A stretch of 48,683 bases of DNA, from the NCBI GenBank assembly GCA_910584485.1, contig CAJUAV010000004.1, positions 1 to 48,683 on the forward strand, written 5' to 3'. The stretch comes from an uncultured Alistipes sp. GTDB lineage: Bacteria > Bacteroidota > Bacteroidia > Bacteroidales > Rikenellaceae. Positions 31,913 to 41,023 of the stretch are shown here, piece by piece. The notes below the pieces were generated by a model that saw nothing but the letters and a program-made list of their open reading frames with translations, did no database searches and was not told the origin of the DNA. The position numbers were made by a program, and so were the translations under genes. Position 1 is the stretch's first letter. Each line of letters starts with the position of its first letter.

Positions 31913-33823
31913 ATGAAAAGCAGTAAATTTCTGGCTGCTCTCTTCGCGCTGGGCGCGTTTGCGGGATGCAGCAGCGACGAGACCGAGGTGACCCCCGTGG
32001 GGCCCGAGACCTCGAAGGAGTCGGTTTTCATGAGCGTACAGGTGGCCATGCCGACGGCCCGCGGCGTACGCAGCACGACGGACAAGGATACCACCGAGGA
32101 GGTGGGCCAGGATGTCGAGAACAACGTCTCGACGGTGCTCATGGTGCTGGCCACGGTCCGTGACGAGTACGTCGCCCACAGCCTCGTCGGCGGTCTGACG
32201 ACGAAGAACGGTTCGGCGCGCGTGCCCAAGGCGAAGATCGCCCGCACGGATATTCAGAAGTTCTACACGATGAATGCCGACAACAGCGGGGGTACCGCCA
32301 AGGACGATGCGACGATCCGCGTCTACATCTTCTGCAACCCCACGCAGGAGCTCCTCGCCTCGATCGGCAGCGGTTCGGACTGGACCGATGCCGTCTGCGG
32401 CGTTTCGCAGGGGAACGGCAGCGACAAGAACCTGACGATCTGGGCCGACAACTCGTTCCTCATGTCGAACGCCTCGATCGCCGAGCGCAAGATTCCCGCC
32501 AATTTCAGCTCGTGGGTGGCCGATTATTCGGAGGATAAGCCCTTCGATTTGAGCGGCTCCAACGACGGCAAGGTCGACAACCAGGCCGAGGGCGGCGCGA
32601 TCAAGGTCGAGCGCTCGGTGGCCCGCTTCGATTTCCGCGACGGCAGCCAGGGCGACAGCACCTACGACATCGGCATGACGGCGGGCGAACCCGACGGCAG
32701 CCTGAAGGTGCAGCTGCTCCGCATGGCGCTCGTCAACATGAGCAACGAGTTCTACTACCTGCGCCGCGTCTCGGCGGACGGCATGCCGACGGCCGTGACG
32801 CTCTGCGGCACGGAGACGGTCGACAACTACGTCGTCGATACCGATGCCGCCTTCAAGCATACGGCCGATCTGACGAAAGCCGAGAATCTGGCCCTGCTGA
32901 AGAATCATTTCAACTATCCGCTCTTCACGGCCGAGGGCAAGATCGACGGCAACGCCCGCACGCAGTGGGACAGCTACCGCATCGCCGACGTGCTGAAGCA
33001 CAACGCCGACAACCCCGACTGGACGCAGACGGCGGGCGACTACCGCATCTGGCGCTATGTGGTCGAGAATACGCTGCCGGGCGACAACACGCAGCAGAAA
33101 AGCGGCCTGACGACGGGTATCGTCTTCAAGGGCAAGCTGCTCACGGGCGACGGGCTGGCCGAGACGCACGAGAAGCTCCTGCAGGCCATCCAGGGCGCAT
33201 ACGCCGCCACGGAGGTCGAGGGCGGCTCCTATGTGCTGACGGTCGACGGCAAGAACTATCCGATCCTCTACCTCTTCCAGGACCGCCTCTACGTGGGCTG
33301 GAACGACGAGGTGGTGCGCGCCGCCAAGGATGCCAAGGAGGGTGCACCGCTCTATACGGCTGTCTTCTCGGACAACGAGGCGGGCAACCCGAACGCCCTC
33401 TACCAGGCGCTCGTGAAGGTCTCCTCCGAGGATCCGACGAATGCCGCCGCGATCGAGGCTGCGCTGAAGCAGTTCCGCGCTGCGGCCAAGGAGGCGGGCT
33501 TCACGCTCTACCAGGCCAGCAACGACGCCGAGACGGACCAGACGAAGGACGGCCCGGGCTACTATTTCTACTACTACGCGTGGAACCGCCACAACGACAA
33601 CGGCGACAAGGGCACGATGGGCCCGATGGAGTTCGGCGTCGTGCGCAACAACGTCTACAAGCTGGCCGTCACGAAGATCAGCCGTCTGGGTCATCCCCGC
33701 ATTTCGGATAACGATCCCGATCCGGTCGATCCCGACGATCCCGACGAGGATGGCGACGCCTACTTTACGGTGGCGGTCGAGGTGCTGCCCTGGACGGTCC
33801 GCGTGAACGATTTCGAGTTCTGA
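31913..33823 (+). CDS. Mfa1-family major fimbrial subunit (type V pilus)
   Basis: This 636-residue lipoprotein precursor has lipobox GAFAGC (Cys about 19). The fimbrillin N-terminal domain contains ESVFMSVQVAMPTARGVRS and the family marker VERSVARFDFRDG. A C-terminal domain ends in an Asp/Pro-rich linker (DPVDPDDPDEDGDAY) and YFTVAVEVLPWTVRVNDFEF. Type V pilins are exported as lipoproteins, trimmed by a surface protease after an Arg, and joined by strand exchange using the freed groove. MPTAR at about residue 45 is one possible site. The next gene encodes its Mfa2-type partner, 6 bases downstream. Confidence 0.92.
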   Translation: MKSSKFLAALFALGAFAGCSSDETEVTPVGPETSKESVFMSVQVAMPTARGVRSTTDKDTTEEVGQDVENNVSTVLMVLATVRDEYVAHSLVGGLTTKNGSARVPKAKIARTDIQKFYTMNADNSGGTAKDDATIRVYIFCNPTQELLASIGSGSDWTDAVCGVSQGNGSDKNLTIWADNSFLMSNASIAERKIPANFSSWVADYSEDKPFDLSGSNDGKVDNQAEGGAIKVERSVARFDFRDGSQGDSTYDIGMTAGEPDGSLKVQLLRMALVNMSNEFYYLRRVSADGMPTAVTLCGTETVDNYVVDTDAAFKHTADLTKAENLALLKNHFNYPLFTAEGKIDGNARTQWDSYRIADVLKHNADNPDWTQTAGDYRIWRYVVENTLPGDNTQQKSGLTTGIVFKGKLLTGDGLAETHEKLLQAIQGAYAATEVEGGSYVLTVDGKNYPILYLFQDRLYVGWNDEVVRAAKDAKEGAPLYTAVFSDNEAGNPNALYQALVKVSSEDPTNAAAIEAALKQFRAAAKEAGFTLYQASNDAETDQTKDGPGYYFYYYAWNRHNDNGDKGTMGPMEFGVVRNNVYKLAVTKISRLGHPRISDNDPDPVDPDDPDEDGDAYFTVAVEVLPWTVRVNDFEF

Positions 33824-33829
33824 CGAACG

Positions 33830-34840
33830 ATGAAAACGAACGGACGGAAACGGTTTTTCGGCTCGATCGGTGCGATGCTCTGCTTCGCATCGGTCGCAGC
33901 CCTTTTCGCGTCGTGCGAACGGATCTACGACGATCTGGATCCCTGTCCGCACGGGGTCTCGCTGCGTTTCGTCTATGACTACAACATGTTGTACGCGAAC
34001 GCCTTCCCCGCAGAGGTCGACTGCCTGACGCTGCTCGTCTACGACGCGGAGGGCCGCTATGTCGCCACGCACACCGAACAAGGCGCCGCGTTGCGCGACG
34101 AAGGGTACCGGATGCGGCTCGACCTGCCCGAGGGGAGCTATCGCTTCGCTGCCTACGGCGGTGTGGCGTGCGAGCGCAGTTCGTTCTCCTTCGTGCAGAC
34201 CCCCGCCGCGGGATCGCGCGAGGAGCAGCTCGGCGTCGTGCTCGATCCCGACTGTCTGACCGTTCCCGAGCGGAAAAACCTGCACGGCCTCTACTGGGGG
34301 ACGCTGGCGCTCCGCACGGCCGACCTCTACGCCGAAGGGACGGTGCGGATGATGAAGGATACGAACAACATCCGCCTCGTGCTGCAACAGGCCGACGGCG
34401 AGCCGGTCGAGGACGAGGCGTTCGACTACGAGATCATCGACGACAACACCCGTTTCGCGGCCGACAACACGACAGTGCCCGTCGGCGCGGCGGTCTACAC
34501 GCCGTGGACGCGCGGACAGACGGTGATGGGGGCGCTGGACGACGGTCGCGAGGTGATCGCGGCCTATGCCGAGCTCTCGGTGTCGCGTCTGATGCTGGCC
34601 AATGCGCCGACGATCCGCGTGATGCGCCGCTCGGACGGCCGCGAGATCATCCGGCTGCCGCTCAACCGCTACCTGCTGCAACTGCGCAGCGACCGGCATG
34701 CCGACATGCAGCCGCAGGAGTTCCTGGACCGCACGAGCGAGTGGGAGCTGATCTTCTTCCTCACCGCGAACCAGACGTGGCTCAAGACCTTCATCAAGGT
34801 CAACGACTGGCGCGTGCGGGTGAACGACGAAGAGTTTTAA
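33830..34840 (+). CDS. FimB/Mfa2-family fimbrial anchor subunit
   Basis: This 336-residue lipoprotein has lipobox ALFASC (Cys about 29) and the family opening CERIYDDLDPCPHGVSLRFVYDYNM. FAAYGGV and a LYWGTLAL segment follow. Mfa2/FimB proteins stay lipid-bound, anchor the fimbria to the outer membrane and limit its length. The tail TFIKVNDWRVRVNDEEF closely resembles the end of the major subunit (TVRVNDFEF), which may reflect a shared C-terminal strand. It starts 6 bases after the major subunit. Confidence 0.92.
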   Translation: MKTNGRKRFFGSIGAMLCFASVAALFASCERIYDDLDPCPHGVSLRFVYDYNMLYANAFPAEVDCLTLLVYDAEGRYVATHTEQGAALRDEGYRMRLDLPEGSYRFAAYGGVACERSSFSFVQTPAAGSREEQLGVVLDPDCLTVPERKNLHGLYWGTLALRTADLYAEGTVRMMKDTNNIRLVLQQADGEPVEDEAFDYEIIDDNTRFAADNTTVPVGAAVYTPWTRGQTVMGALDDGREVIAAYAELSVSRLMLANAPTIRVMRRSDGREIIRLPLNRYLLQLRSDRHADMQPQEFLDRTSEWELIFFLTANQTWLKTFIKVNDWRVRVNDEEF

Positions 34841-34862
34841 ACCGAACGAACGAAACGAAGCG

Positions 34863-36329
34863 ATGGCGGAACGGAAACGAAGGAATCGGATCGGACGAGG
34901 GGGCGGCGCGTGCGCTGCGCTCCGTGCGGTCGTCGGCGGGTTCGTAGGCTTCGGCGGCCATGGGGTGCCCGAACAGCGCACGCAGTGCGGCGGGCCGCAG
35001 CCTCCCGCGGCGGAGGCCCGCATCGCTCGCGCATGCGACCGCTCCGCAGGCTGCGCCCCGAACCTTTCGCTCGTCGGCGGAATGGCCGAAGATCGTGCGT
35101 CGTGCGGCGGGCCGCGGCTTTTCGCGGCGGAGGCCCGCATCGCTCGCGCATGCGACCGCTCCGCAGGCTGTGCCCCGAACCTTTCGCTCGTCGGCGGAAT
35201 GGCCGAAGATCGTGCGTCGTGCGGCAGTCCGCGGCTTTTCGCGGCGGGGAGCCTCGGCCGATGCGTCCGCCGGCTCTCGCTCGGCGCGCTCCTGCTCGCG
35301 GCCGTCGGTTGCGGCGGCGGGGCGGGGGAGCTCTCGGAGGATCCGGGCAAGGTCAACCTCGCCATCGGCGTCGACGTCGGCGACCTCGCGGCGCCCCAGG
35401 AAGGGTATGCCGATGCCGCGAACGACGACGAGAAGATGCAGACGCTGCGCGTGGTCGTGGTGCGCCCCGACGGGACGATCGAACACAACCGCCTGCTGCC
35501 GAAATTCGCTCCGACGGTCCGCCTCGACGGCACGACGCTGCGCCCCGACGGCACGAAAGACGACGAGTGGCGCACCTTCAAGGTGGTCGGCGGCGAGCGG
35601 AAGCGGATCTACCTCTTCGTCAACGAGGCGACCGAGCTGCGCTTCGCCGACGGGACGCTGCATCGGGTGATCGACTACGATTTCGGCCGCCGCCTCGTGC
35701 CGGGCACCTTCTTCCCCCGCGAGGAGGTGGAGGCGCTCTGCATGACCCCGCTCGAAGGCGATACGCAGCAGCTCGAGGGGCCGCTGCCGATGACCGGCTG
35801 TCACGACATCTGGATGCCCAGGGAGGATTATGCCTGCGAAAAGCCGCTGACCGTGCTGCGCGCCGCCGTCAAGTTCACCTTCCTCGTGAAGAACGACTAC
35901 GGCTGCGACCTTTCGCTGACGGGGCTGACGCTCGATCGGATGGCCGACCGCTCGTGGTACCTGCCGCGGGCCCGCTACGACGACGCGGGCGAGACGACCT
36001 CGTTCGAGGTGCCCGCATCGGTCGGGTACTACATCTTCCGCCGCGAGCACCTGCGCATAGCGCTGCCCGAAGGCAAGACGACGCAGCTGGCGCCGATCTA
36101 CTTCTTCGAGGGGCAGTATGCCGATCCAGCCGATCCGCGCAACTATGCCATGAGCATCGATCTCGAGGGGCTCCGCCTCGGCGGCTATTTCGAAAATCTG
36201 AAGAGCCTTCCCCGCAACACGCACGTCGTCGTGCGGATCACCCTCAAGCAGGGGCAGGCGATGCAGTGGCAGGCCGAGGTCGTGCCCTACGGCAAGGTGC
36301 CGCTCGAACCTGTTTTCGGACTGGATTAA
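34863..36329 (+). CDS. accessory fimbrillin lipoprotein with repeat-expanded 5' end
   Basis: The open frame has 488 codons, but a lipoprotein signal (RRLSLGALLLAAVGC) appears only at about residue 144. The first ~130 residues are a translation of a GC-rich repeat (39 residues twice, marker CGGP..PAAEARIARACDRS) and do not look like protein. The likely real start is ATG 35199 (MAEDRASCGSP), inside the second copy, giving 376 residues. The mature part is fimbrillin-like: KVNLAIGVDVGDLA, RTFKVVGGERKRIYLFVNEA, PLTVLRAAVKFTFLVKNDYG and THVVVRITLKQGQ. It is probably a minor or tip-associated subunit. The stop is 3 bases before the next gene's region. Confidence 0.8.
   Translation: MAERKRRNRIGRGGGACAALRAVVGGFVGFGGHGVPEQRTQCGGPQPPAAEARIARACDRSAGCAPNLSLVGGMAEDRASCGGPRLFAAEARIARACDRSAGCAPNLSLVGGMAEDRASCGSPRLFAAGSLGRCVRRLSLGALLLAAVGCGGGAGELSEDPGKVNLAIGVDVGDLAAPQEGYADAANDDEKMQTLRVVVVRPDGTIEHNRLLPKFAPTVRLDGTTLRPDGTKDDEWRTFKVVGGERKRIYLFVNEATELRFADGTLHRVIDYDFGRRLVPGTFFPREEVEALCMTPLEGDTQQLEGPLPMTGCHDIWMPREDYACEKPLTVLRAAVKFTFLVKNDYGCDLSLTGLTLDRMADRSWYLPRARYDDAGETTSFEVPASVGYYIFRREHLRIALPEGKTTQLAPIYFFEGQYADPADPRNYAMSIDLEGLRLGGYFENLKSLPRNTHVVVRITLKQGQAMQWQAEVVPYGKVPLEPVFGLD
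34985..35250 (+). repeat. 117-base tandem repeat at the 5' end of the accessory fimbrillin
   Basis: Unit 1 is 34985-35101 and unit 2 is 35102-35218. A partial third unit begins at 35219 (GTGCGGCAGTCCGCGGCTTT). The units are nearly identical; the main difference is CAGCCTCCCG against CGGCTTTTCG. The period, 117, equals 39 codons, so the frame is kept, and each full unit contains the in-frame ATG of MAEDRAS. The first 39 bases match module 1 of the dispersed repeats. Confidence 0.92.
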
Positions 36330-36341
36330 CGGATGCAAGCG

Positions 36342-39300
36342 ATGAAACGGACGATACGCTACGGACTGTTTTTCGCCCTGCTGCTCGGCTGCGGGGCGTG
36401 TACGAAGGATGAGACGGCGGAGACGGGGCCCGTGCCGAAAGGCGAAGGCACGGTCTCGGTCACGGTCGATTTCCGTCCCCTGGCCACGGCCGCCGTCGGG
36501 AGCCGCGCGGCGGGCGATCGGATCAAGAGCATCGACGACCTCTGCGTGCTCCTCTACCGCACGGACGGCTCGCTGGTCAAGGGGTATTACCTTACGGAGG
36601 GCACGGGCGAGGGGTTCTACACGATCACGAACCCCGACCGCCTCGTCACGGAGGCGGACAAGAAAAACTATGCCGAGAAGTTCACCCCCTGCGCCACCTT
36701 CGACCTGCGGGTTCCCTACGGTACCTATTATATCTATGCCGTGGCCAACATGGGCGACGTGACGACCGATCCCTCGCTCAAGACGGCCGTCGGGACGATC
36801 GAGGGGCTCAAATCGATCGCCCTCGCATGGCAGCAGGGCGACGTGAAGCAGAACGACCAGATGTTCGGCTTCTTCGACGACGGCGGGGTGGCGTCGGGCG
36901 CTCCGAACCCCGTGACGATCGATCGGACGCGGCGGACGCTCCATGCCTGGTTGCGCCGCGCGGCCTCGAAGGTGACGGTGGCTTACGATGCCAGCCGCCT
37001 GAAAGACAACGTCTTCATCTACATCCACTCGGTGCAGATCAAGGACATCCCCAAAAGCTGCCTGCTCGGCAAGCCGAACGTTCCCGCATCGACCGAGGAG
37101 CTTACCGACGGCGAGCTGTTTACCTACGAGGGGGTGGCCGTCGACCAGTGGCGCAAGGGGCTCTACCTCTCGAACGGACCCAACACCGACAAGGGAGGTG
37201 CGACGGACCATGCCGAGACGGAGCCCGCCTCGCTCTTCTTCTACGAGAACCTCCAGACGGCCGACGGACCGCTCAAGGGGCAGGACAAGAGCGGCAAGAA
37301 CCAGCAGGTGACCTATCCCGACAGCTGGAAGGGTCCCGACGAGGAGGGGTACAAGGACGACGTCGCCTGCGGCACCTACATCGAGGTGAAGGGCTACTAC
37401 GTCAGCGACCACCCCGACCGCGTGGGCCACGGCGATATCACCTACCGCTTCATGCTGGGCAAGGATACGCAGCGCAACTATGCGGCCGAACGCAACCACC
37501 ACTACCAGCTGACGCTCTGCTTCAACGGCTTCGCCAACGACATCGACTGGCACATCGAATACAACGAACCCGACCCGGGCGTCTACGTCAAGACACCGCA
37601 GTACATCTCCTACCTCTACGATCGGAAGATGACGGCCCACGTGAAGGTGGTGGGCGAGATCGTGGGCGACCTGAAGGCCGAGATCCTCGAAAACCACTGG
37701 TGGCCCGACGATGCGGTGCACGGTACGACGGGCGACAACCTCGTCTATTACTGGAACGAAAGCGCCAAAGCCGAGCTGGAGAAGCCCGAAAACGGCTTTC
37801 TGTCGCTGCGTCGCGCTTCGGAGACGGTGATCGGCGCCAATGCGGGGTATAATTCGTCGGTCAATCACGATGTCTACTACGATGCGACGAGTCCGCGTTA
37901 CAAACGCTCCTACTCCTCCCTCGCGGGCCTGCACGACACGGGCTCCGACGCCGACGACAAGGACGGCAGCTACGAGGTCACGCGGCAGGCGGACGGCATC
38001 AACGGCAGTCCGACGCGAACGTTCGCCGTGCCGCTCTATACGCGAGCGCGCACCCTCACCACCGCCCGCGGCTACTCGGGCAACAACTCCTACACGGGAC
38101 ACCAGCGTACGGCAAAGGTCCGCTTTACGGCCAAGATCCGCTACAACGGGGAGGTGCAGGAGTACTCGGACCTCGTCGACATGCACCAGGTGCGCCGTCT
38201 GGTCAATCCGAAGGGCATCTGGCGCTCGGCCGGCAATGCGGATCCGTTCCACGTTCGGCTGATGATTCTCGAAAACGAGCAGGATACCGACTTTGCCGAC
38301 CTCTACTCCGAGGGACCGTGGCGGGCGGAGATCGCCGCGGGCGACTGGTTCACGCTCGAACCCGACGGCCAAAGCGAGCAGGGTCCCGACGGCACGATCG
38401 TCGGCCGCGACAGCACGGCCATCGCCTTCCTCTACAGACCCGTCGGAACCCTGTCCGAGGAAACGGTACGCTGCGGCGTCATCCGCGTGCACTACAACAA
38501 CAACACCTGCGTCCATCTGATCTACGTGCGGCAGGGCTATGCCCCGCTGGCGCTCAAGGAGCATGGCGTGCGCTGGCATACCTGCAACGTGCAGCGGCTC
38601 ACGCCGGCGGACGATACGTCCTTCACGCCGCTCGAAGCCTCCGATCCGCGCGACGAGGGCACCTATTTCAAGTGGCGGCAGCCGGCCGGCATCCTCGCCT
38701 CGAACAACCGCACCTACGGCTGGGCCGCGAACCCGGGGAGCGGCAGCTTTGCGCTGACGGACGGCACCTCCGCCCCCTGGGGCAACATCAAGGCGCAGCC
38801 GGGCGGAACCGACGACAGCTGGTCGATCGCCGGCAGCACGACGCGCGTGGCCAAGTACGAGGATTATCGGACGCTCCTCTACGACAAGAATACCAACCCC
38901 CATATCCAGTACGGCTTCGGCGTGCTCTACGGCGACGGCGCCACGACGGTCGCCACCTCGGTGAAAGATGCCTACGGCTATTACGGCGACGAGACGGGGC
39001 GGACGGTGCGCGGCATGCGCGGCTGCTTCGTCTACAACGACCTGACGGGCGACAACATCTTCTTTCCGATCGGTGTCGAAGGCTACGGCCGCCGCAAGGG
39101 AAAGAACGACACCCATGCGGGTGTGCTGCGCTACGGCAACCGCTATACGATCTACAACTCGCCGCTGAACCAGATCCAGTACCGCCCCATGTTCTTCGAC
39201 CTCTATCGACAGCAGGGCGCCATCTACTGGTGCCGCAGCCTGTATACGGATGAGTTGAGTCCGAACGGGGATAAGGTTACGCAGAGTGCGTGGGATATCA

Positions 39301-39410
39301 ACTATTATACGTTCAATTTCAACGAGTTCACATCCAATGCTTACCCGGGCGCCGATGGAGCTGCCGGAAGCGACGCCTGCCTGATGCGGCTGGTGGATTA
39401 CGATCGATGA
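36342..39410 (+). CDS. DUF4906-type fimbrial tip-like lipoprotein
   Basis: This protein of about 1022 residues has lipobox LLGCGAC (Cys near 20). The N-terminal fimbrillin-like domain has VSVTVDFRPLATAAVGSRAA, YGTYYIYAVANMGDV and LRRAASKVTVAYDASRLKD. The large C-terminal region matches the DUF4906 kind, with EVKGYYVSDHPDRVGHGDITYRF, LVDMHQVRRLVNPKGIWRSA and VHLIYVRQGYAPL. The end has a WCRSLYTDELS..NYYTFNF element. Large DUF4906 proteins close fimbrial operons in Bacteroidota and are seen as tip adhesins; the ligand is unknown. ATG 36342 is preferred; ATG 36333 is three codons earlier. Confidence 0.87.
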   Translation: MKRTIRYGLFFALLLGCGACTKDETAETGPVPKGEGTVSVTVDFRPLATAAVGSRAAGDRIKSIDDLCVLLYRTDGSLVKGYYLTEGTGEGFYTITNPDRLVTEADKKNYAEKFTPCATFDLRVPYGTYYIYAVANMGDVTTDPSLKTAVGTIEGLKSIALAWQQGDVKQNDQMFGFFDDGGVASGAPNPVTIDRTRRTLHAWLRRAASKVTVAYDASRLKDNVFIYIHSVQIKDIPKSCLLGKPNVPASTEELTDGELFTYEGVAVDQWRKGLYLSNGPNTDKGGATDHAETEPASLFFYENLQTADGPLKGQDKSGKNQQVTYPDSWKGPDEEGYKDDVACGTYIEVKGYYVSDHPDRVGHGDITYRFMLGKDTQRNYAAERNHHYQLTLCFNGFANDIDWHIEYNEPDPGVYVKTPQYISYLYDRKMTAHVKVVGEIVGDLKAEILENHWWPDDAVHGTTGDNLVYYWNESAKAELEKPENGFLSLRRASETVIGANAGYNSSVNHDVYYDATSPRYKRSYSSLAGLHDTGSDADDKDGSYEVTRQADGINGSPTRTFAVPLYTRARTLTTARGYSGNNSYTGHQRTAKVRFTAKIRYNGEVQEYSDLVDMHQVRRLVNPKGIWRSAGNADPFHVRLMILENEQDTDFADLYSEGPWRAEIAAGDWFTLEPDGQSEQGPDGTIVGRDSTAIAFLYRPVGTLSEETVRCGVIRVHYNNNTCVHLIYVRQGYAPLALKEHGVRWHTCNVQRLTPADDTSFTPLEASDPRDEGTYFKWRQPAGILASNNRTYGWAANPGSGSFALTDGTSAPWGNIKAQPGGTDDSWSIAGSTTRVAKYEDYRTLLYDKNTNPHIQYGFGVLYGDGATTVATSVKDAYGYYGDETGRTVRGMRGCFVYNDLTGDNIFFPIGVEGYGRRKGKNDTHAGVLRYGNRYTIYNSPLNQIQYRPMFFDLYRQQGAIYWCRSLYTDELSPNGDKVTQSAWDINYYTFNFNEFTSNAYPGADGAAGSDACLMRLVDYDR

Positions 39411-39775
39411 TTGCGTTTTTCGAGTTCGGCGGCGGCACCCTTTGCGAAAAGGGGTGCCGCCGCCGGCGTTTGCGGGGCGGGGGAGGCGATGCGGGCTGCG
39501 CAGCGAAGAAGCGGCCCCGCCTGCGATTTGTCGCGGCGGGAGGCTGCGTTTCCTGCGGCGGGGCGAGGCGGTGTTCGGCGGTTGTCGCGGCGGGGCGGGG
39601 GAGCCTGCGTTTTCTGCGGCGGGCCGGGGCGGTGTTCGGCGATGCCTGCGGTTTCCGCAGCGGATCGGGGGGGCTGCATTTTTTCGCGGCGGGGCGGGGG
39701 AGCCTGCGTTTTCTGCGGCGGGCTGGGGCGGTGCTCTTCGCAAGGTGCGCCGCGGTGCGCGCGGGGGCGTCCGCT
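39411..39775. repeat. GC-rich 99-base-period repeat region
   Basis: No gene is seen. CGCGGCGGGGCGGGGGAGCC, then TGCGTTTTCTGCGGCGGGC and GGGGCGGTG, occurs at 39586-39633 and again at 39685-39733 with a single visible base difference (C or T). The period is 99. A shorter relative (GAGGCTGCGTTTCCTGCGGC) precedes them near 39540. It separates the fimbrial operon from the convergent HxlR gene. Confidence 0.85.
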
Positions 39776-40135
39776 TCAGCGTTCGCGGCGGTGTTCGGCG
39801 CGGCTGCGGCGGATGGCGTCGAGGTGGTCGCGGCCCCAGTCGCGGAGTGCTTCGAGCAGCGGCCGCAGCGACTCGGCCAGTTCGGTGGTGCGGTATTCGA
39901 CCCGCGGCGGCACCTCGGGATAGCAGACGCGGCGCACGAAGCCGTCGCGTTCGAGGCGGTCGAGGGTCTCGGCGAGCACCTTCTCCGAGATGCGGGGGAT
40001 CGTACGCCACAGTTCGTTGAAGCGCAGCGGCGTGTCGGGCGGCAGGTGCAGCAGCACCGCGGCGCTCCATTTGCCTGCGAGCAGCGCGCGGACGGGGGCG
40101 GCGGGGCAGCGGAGTTCTTCGTCGGTTCGGTTCAC
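39776..40135 (-). CDS. HxlR-family transcriptional regulator
   Basis: This 119-residue winged-helix protein has the family opening ELRCPAAPVRALLAGKWSAAVLLHL, with the conserved N-terminal Cys used as a redox or electrophile sensor in YodB/HypR. It continues with LRFNELWRTIPRISEKVLAETLDRLERDGFVRR (recognition helix and wing) and VEYRTTELAESLRPLLEALRDWG. There is no ATG in frame at the right place, so I use GTG 40135 (VNRTDEELRCP). It is divergent from a flavin-binding reductase that it probably controls. Palindromes at 40161-40180 and 40216-40226 are candidate operators. Confidence 0.87.
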   Translation of the reverse strand: MNRTDEELRCPAAPVRALLAGKWSAAVLLHLPPDTPLRFNELWRTIPRISEKVLAETLDRLERDGFVRRVCYPEVPPRVEYRTTELAESLRPLLEALRDWGRDHLDAIRRSRAEHRRER

Positions 40136-40160
40136 GGCATAAGGGGTTGAAAGCGAGCGA

Positions 40161-40180
40161 TCCTTACTGCGGCGTAAGGA
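40161..40180. promoter_or_regulatory. candidate HxlR operator 1
   Basis: TCCTTACTGCGGCGTAAGGA is a palindrome with 7-base arms and a 6-base centre. It lies between the HxlR promoter box and the start codon, so a bound dimer could repress its own gene. Confidence 0.55.
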
Positions 40181-40203
40181 TCTTTCGGGTCGGTAAGTCG
40201 TTG

Positions 40204-40211
40204 CAAAGATA
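40204..40211 (-). promoter_or_regulatory. promoter -7 element of the HxlR gene
   Basis: Minus-strand TATCTTTG (40211 to 40204), full match, 69 bases before GTG 40135. Confidence 0.6.
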
Positions 40212-40215
40212 GGAT

Positions 40216-40231
40216 TTACGCCGTAATTTCG
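40216..40231 (+). promoter_or_regulatory. candidate HxlR operator 2 overlapping the reductase promoter
   Basis: TTACGCCGTAA (40216-40226) repeats the TTAC...GTAA half-sites of operator 1 with a 3-base centre. It overlaps TAATTTCG (40224-40231), which is one mismatch from TAnnTTTG and points toward the reductase. Confidence 0.45.
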
Positions 40232-40256
40232 TCCCCGTAACCGAATGAAAATCGAC

Positions 40257-40934
<678 letters not shown>

Positions 40935-40987
40935 CGACGGCAGCGGCGAAGAACGGCCGCGCCGATCGGGGTGCCTGTTTTTTTTGT

Positions 40988-40995
40988 TATCTTTG
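40988..40995 (+). promoter_or_regulatory. promoter -7 element of the lipocalin gene
   Basis: TATCTTTG after a run of T, 29 bases before ATG 41024. This makes 41024 more likely than 41012. Confidence 0.6.
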
Positions 40996-41023
40996 CCGAA
41001 CGAATCGAACAATGCAACGAACG

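Noticed and set aside
31478..35581. A 1367-codon minus-strand frame opposite DUF3868, Mfa1 and Mfa2
   Set aside because: Composition-driven antisense frame with no recognisable domain.
39411..39923. Open frames with Gly/Arg/Phe repeats in the 39.4-39.9 kb region
   Set aside because: They read the 99-base repeat and the antisense of the HxlR gene; no start signals or domains.
34800..40070. A 1756-codon open frame on the minus strand, antisense to the fimbrial genes
   Set aside because: High G+C leaves stop codons rare in the antisense frames. Its residues are Arg/His/Ala-rich without domains, and the plus-strand genes are clear.
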